A DNA stretch of 38,769 nucleotides from contig JAISLI010000020.1 in assembly GCA_031291035.1 (NCBI GenBank), positions 1 through 38,769 on the forward strand, in the 5' to 3' direction. Within the stretch, counting starts at the first letter, position 1, and every line of letters begins with the position of its first letter. The notes beneath the pieces are model-generated. The model was not told the origin of the DNA. It did no database searches and saw only the letters and a program-made list of their open reading frames with translations. This stretch comes from Desulfovibrio sp. Its GTDB lineage: Bacteria > Desulfobacterota > Desulfovibrionia > Desulfovibrionales > Desulfovibrionaceae. A program made the position numbers and the translations under genes. This document shows, in pieces, positions 37,703 through 38,769 of the stretch.

Positions 37703-38563
37703 ATGTCCAGACCCATGACAAAAATTTCACGCCGTCTGCTTCTTGTCTGTAAAGCCGGCCATGAACAGGCTTTTTCCTGCGCGCGCGATTTGCTCTCATG
37801 GCTGCGCTGCCGGGGGCATCAGGCTGAAATGATTGCTTCCGGCACTGACGATGCTCTCTATGACTCGCCTGATTTGTTTTTGGTAGTTGTGTTCGGCGGC
37901 GACGGAACCATGCTCGGCGTGGCGAGACGTCTGATTGGCCTGACCGTTCCCCTGCTGGGCGTCAATTTCGGCCGGGTCGGCTTTCTGACGGATGTTCAGC
38001 CCGAGAATTGCCGGTCGCATGTGAAAGCCTGTCTTGAAGGGGACGGGGCCATCCGCTCCCGCATGGCCCTCCGCTGGTCTGTCGTGCGCCCGGGCGGCAC
38101 GGAAGCCGGCGGCGTGGCTGTAAACGATGTGGTGCTGAGCCACGGCGCGCTGGCGCGTCTGATAAATGTGGATATTTCCGTCAACAGGCTGAGACTGGGC
38201 GGGTTTCGCGGCGACGGGCTTGTTCTGTCCACTCCTCTGGGCAGTTCCGGGTACTGCGTTTCCGCCGGGGGACCTTTGATCCAGCCTGATTTCGACGCCT
38301 TTATTCTGACGCCGGTCTGTCCTTTTCCGCATGCCGCGCCGCCCATCGTTTTTCACGGGAGCGCTGTTTTTGACCTGCGCGTGCTGCACGGTTCCACGGA
38401 ATGTCACATTACCGCGGACGGACAGGTGGGGCGGGTTCTGCGAACCGGGGATATGCTTCAGGTAACCGGTTTGCCCGGCGCCGTGCGTCTGATGGGAAGA
38501 GAAACTTCTTTTCTGGAGCGGCTGCGCTCGCGTGGCTTCCTGACTCTGAATCCCACCGCTTGA
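37703..38563 (+). CDS. nadK: NAD kinase
   Basis: Phosphorylates NAD to NADP. 286 residues. The family signature GGDGTMLGVAR (about residue 66) and LGVNFGRVGFLTD are intact. The substrate loop is GLVLSTPLGSSGYCVSAGGPL, where the usual Thr-Ala of GSTAY is Ser-Gly. The C-terminal half has VNDVVLSHGAL and ITADGQ. The ATG at 37703 lacks a strong ribosome site; an ATG at 37715 is the alternative. Followed by a strong terminator at 38644. Confidence 0.92.
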   Translation: MSRPMTKISRRLLLVCKAGHEQAFSCARDLLSWLRCRGHQAEMIASGTDDALYDSPDLFLVVVFGGDGTMLGVARRLIGLTVPLLGVNFGRVGFLTDVQPENCRSHVKACLEGDGAIRSRMALRWSVVRPGGTEAGGVAVNDVVLSHGALARLINVDISVNRLRLGGFRGDGLVLSTPLGSSGYCVSAGGPLIQPDFDAFILTPVCPFPHAAPPIVFHGSAVFDLRVLHGSTECHITADGQVGRVLRTGDMLQVTGLPGAVRLMGRETSFLERLRSRGFLTLNPTA

Positions 38564-38643
38564 CGGCTGGTAAATCCCGATCCCCCCGCACAGAGGACTT
38601 AGCCCGGCATTGCCCGTCGCCCCGCCCGCCTTGCGACAATCCC

Positions 38644-38679
38644 GCGGCAAGGATTTGCGGGCAAATCCCTGCCGCTTTT
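38644..38679 (+). terminator. Rho-independent terminator after nadK
   Basis: GCGGCA and GGATTTG pair with CAAATCC and TGCCGC around a CGGG loop, with a single A/C mismatch, followed by TTTT. It lies about 80 bases past the stop, between nadK and a convergent gene. The T-tract favours the plus strand. Confidence 0.88.
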
Positions 38680-38687
38680 CAACGGTT

Positions 38688-38769
38688 TCAGAACTCGTAG
38701 CGGAAGGTGCCGAAGACCCCGTGGCCCGTGGTGTGTTCCGAAAACATGAGGTTGTAGTTCAGGCCGAAG
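38688..38769 (-). CDS. C-terminal end of an outer-membrane beta-barrel protein (partial)
   Basis: The last 26 codons of a minus-strand gene cut by the window edge. They read as alternating aromatic/hydrophobic strand residues (FGLNYNLMF, then HGVFGTFRYEF) and end in phenylalanine, the usual outer-membrane barrel signature. The family cannot be decided from this fragment. Confidence 0.6.
   Translation of the reverse strand, partial: FGLNYNLMFSEHTTGHGVFGTFRYEF

Overview
The window looks like chromosomal DNA of a GC-rich member of the Desulfovibrionaceae (Desulfovibrionales). This is inferred from gene order and protein character, not from a database match. The supporting blocks are ispG-proS-xseA-xseB-ispA-dxs, zinc-ribbon/rnpB/ispDF, fused IspDF, a ferredoxin-dependent 2-oxoacid oxidoreductase, and a GlcD-type flavoprotein with a CCG-type Fe-S partner. 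It is mostly housekeeping DNA with one unusual sulfur island and several short repeats or decayed genes.

Layout. 0.36-2.03 kb (minus): three-gene operon of FlgO-like envelope proteins behind a very good sigma-28 (FliA) promoter match. 2.27-9.58 kb (plus): tightly packed ispG, proS, xseA, xseB, ispA, dxs. 9.93-14.27 kb (minus): era, yggS, fliL, fliN, fliO, fliP, fliQ in transcription order. 14.3-15.2 kb: no intact gene, only a decayed inverse-autotransporter beta-barrel fragment and one copy of a 58-bp repeat. 15.2-20.0 kb (plus): ferredoxin, korA, korB, korC, sucC, sucD, ending in a terminator; together these would convert 2-oxoglutarate to succinate via succinyl-CoA with reduced ferredoxin and a nucleoside triphosphate. 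20.15-22.68 kb (plus): FAD 2-hydroxyacid dehydrogenase and its Fe-S partner.

22.9-28.3 kb is the most interesting part. A family 2A encapsulin shell gene overlaps a cysteine desulfurase gene whose product has a roughly 76-residue N-terminal extension, the hallmark of the shell's cargo. Converging on it, 10 bp away, is a minus-strand operon for a cysteine synthase, a JAMM protease, a CysO-like sulfur carrier and a MoeZ-like activating enzyme/rhodanese. This is the kit for protein-thiocarboxylate cysteine synthesis. The carrier's Gly-Gly is buried behind an 18-residue CxxC tail, so it should need proteolytic maturation. The window thus places an encapsulated sulfur-mobilising enzyme beside a sulfur-carrier pathway.

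28.3-33.1 kb (minus): a TTAGAGCA-ended repeat element, a STAS protein lacking the usual phosphorylatable serine, ispDF, RNase P RNA, a coiled-coil zinc-ribbon protein, a NIF3-family protein and purQ. 33.4-38.6 kb (plus): pyrG, tRNA-Thr(CGT), the second 58-bp repeat copy, clpA and nadK, then a terminator. The window ends inside the 3' end of a minus-strand outer-membrane beta-barrel gene. Five MEP/isoprenoid steps (Dxs, IspD, IspF, IspG, IspA) are encoded here. No IS element, CRISPR array, rRNA or phage gene was seen.
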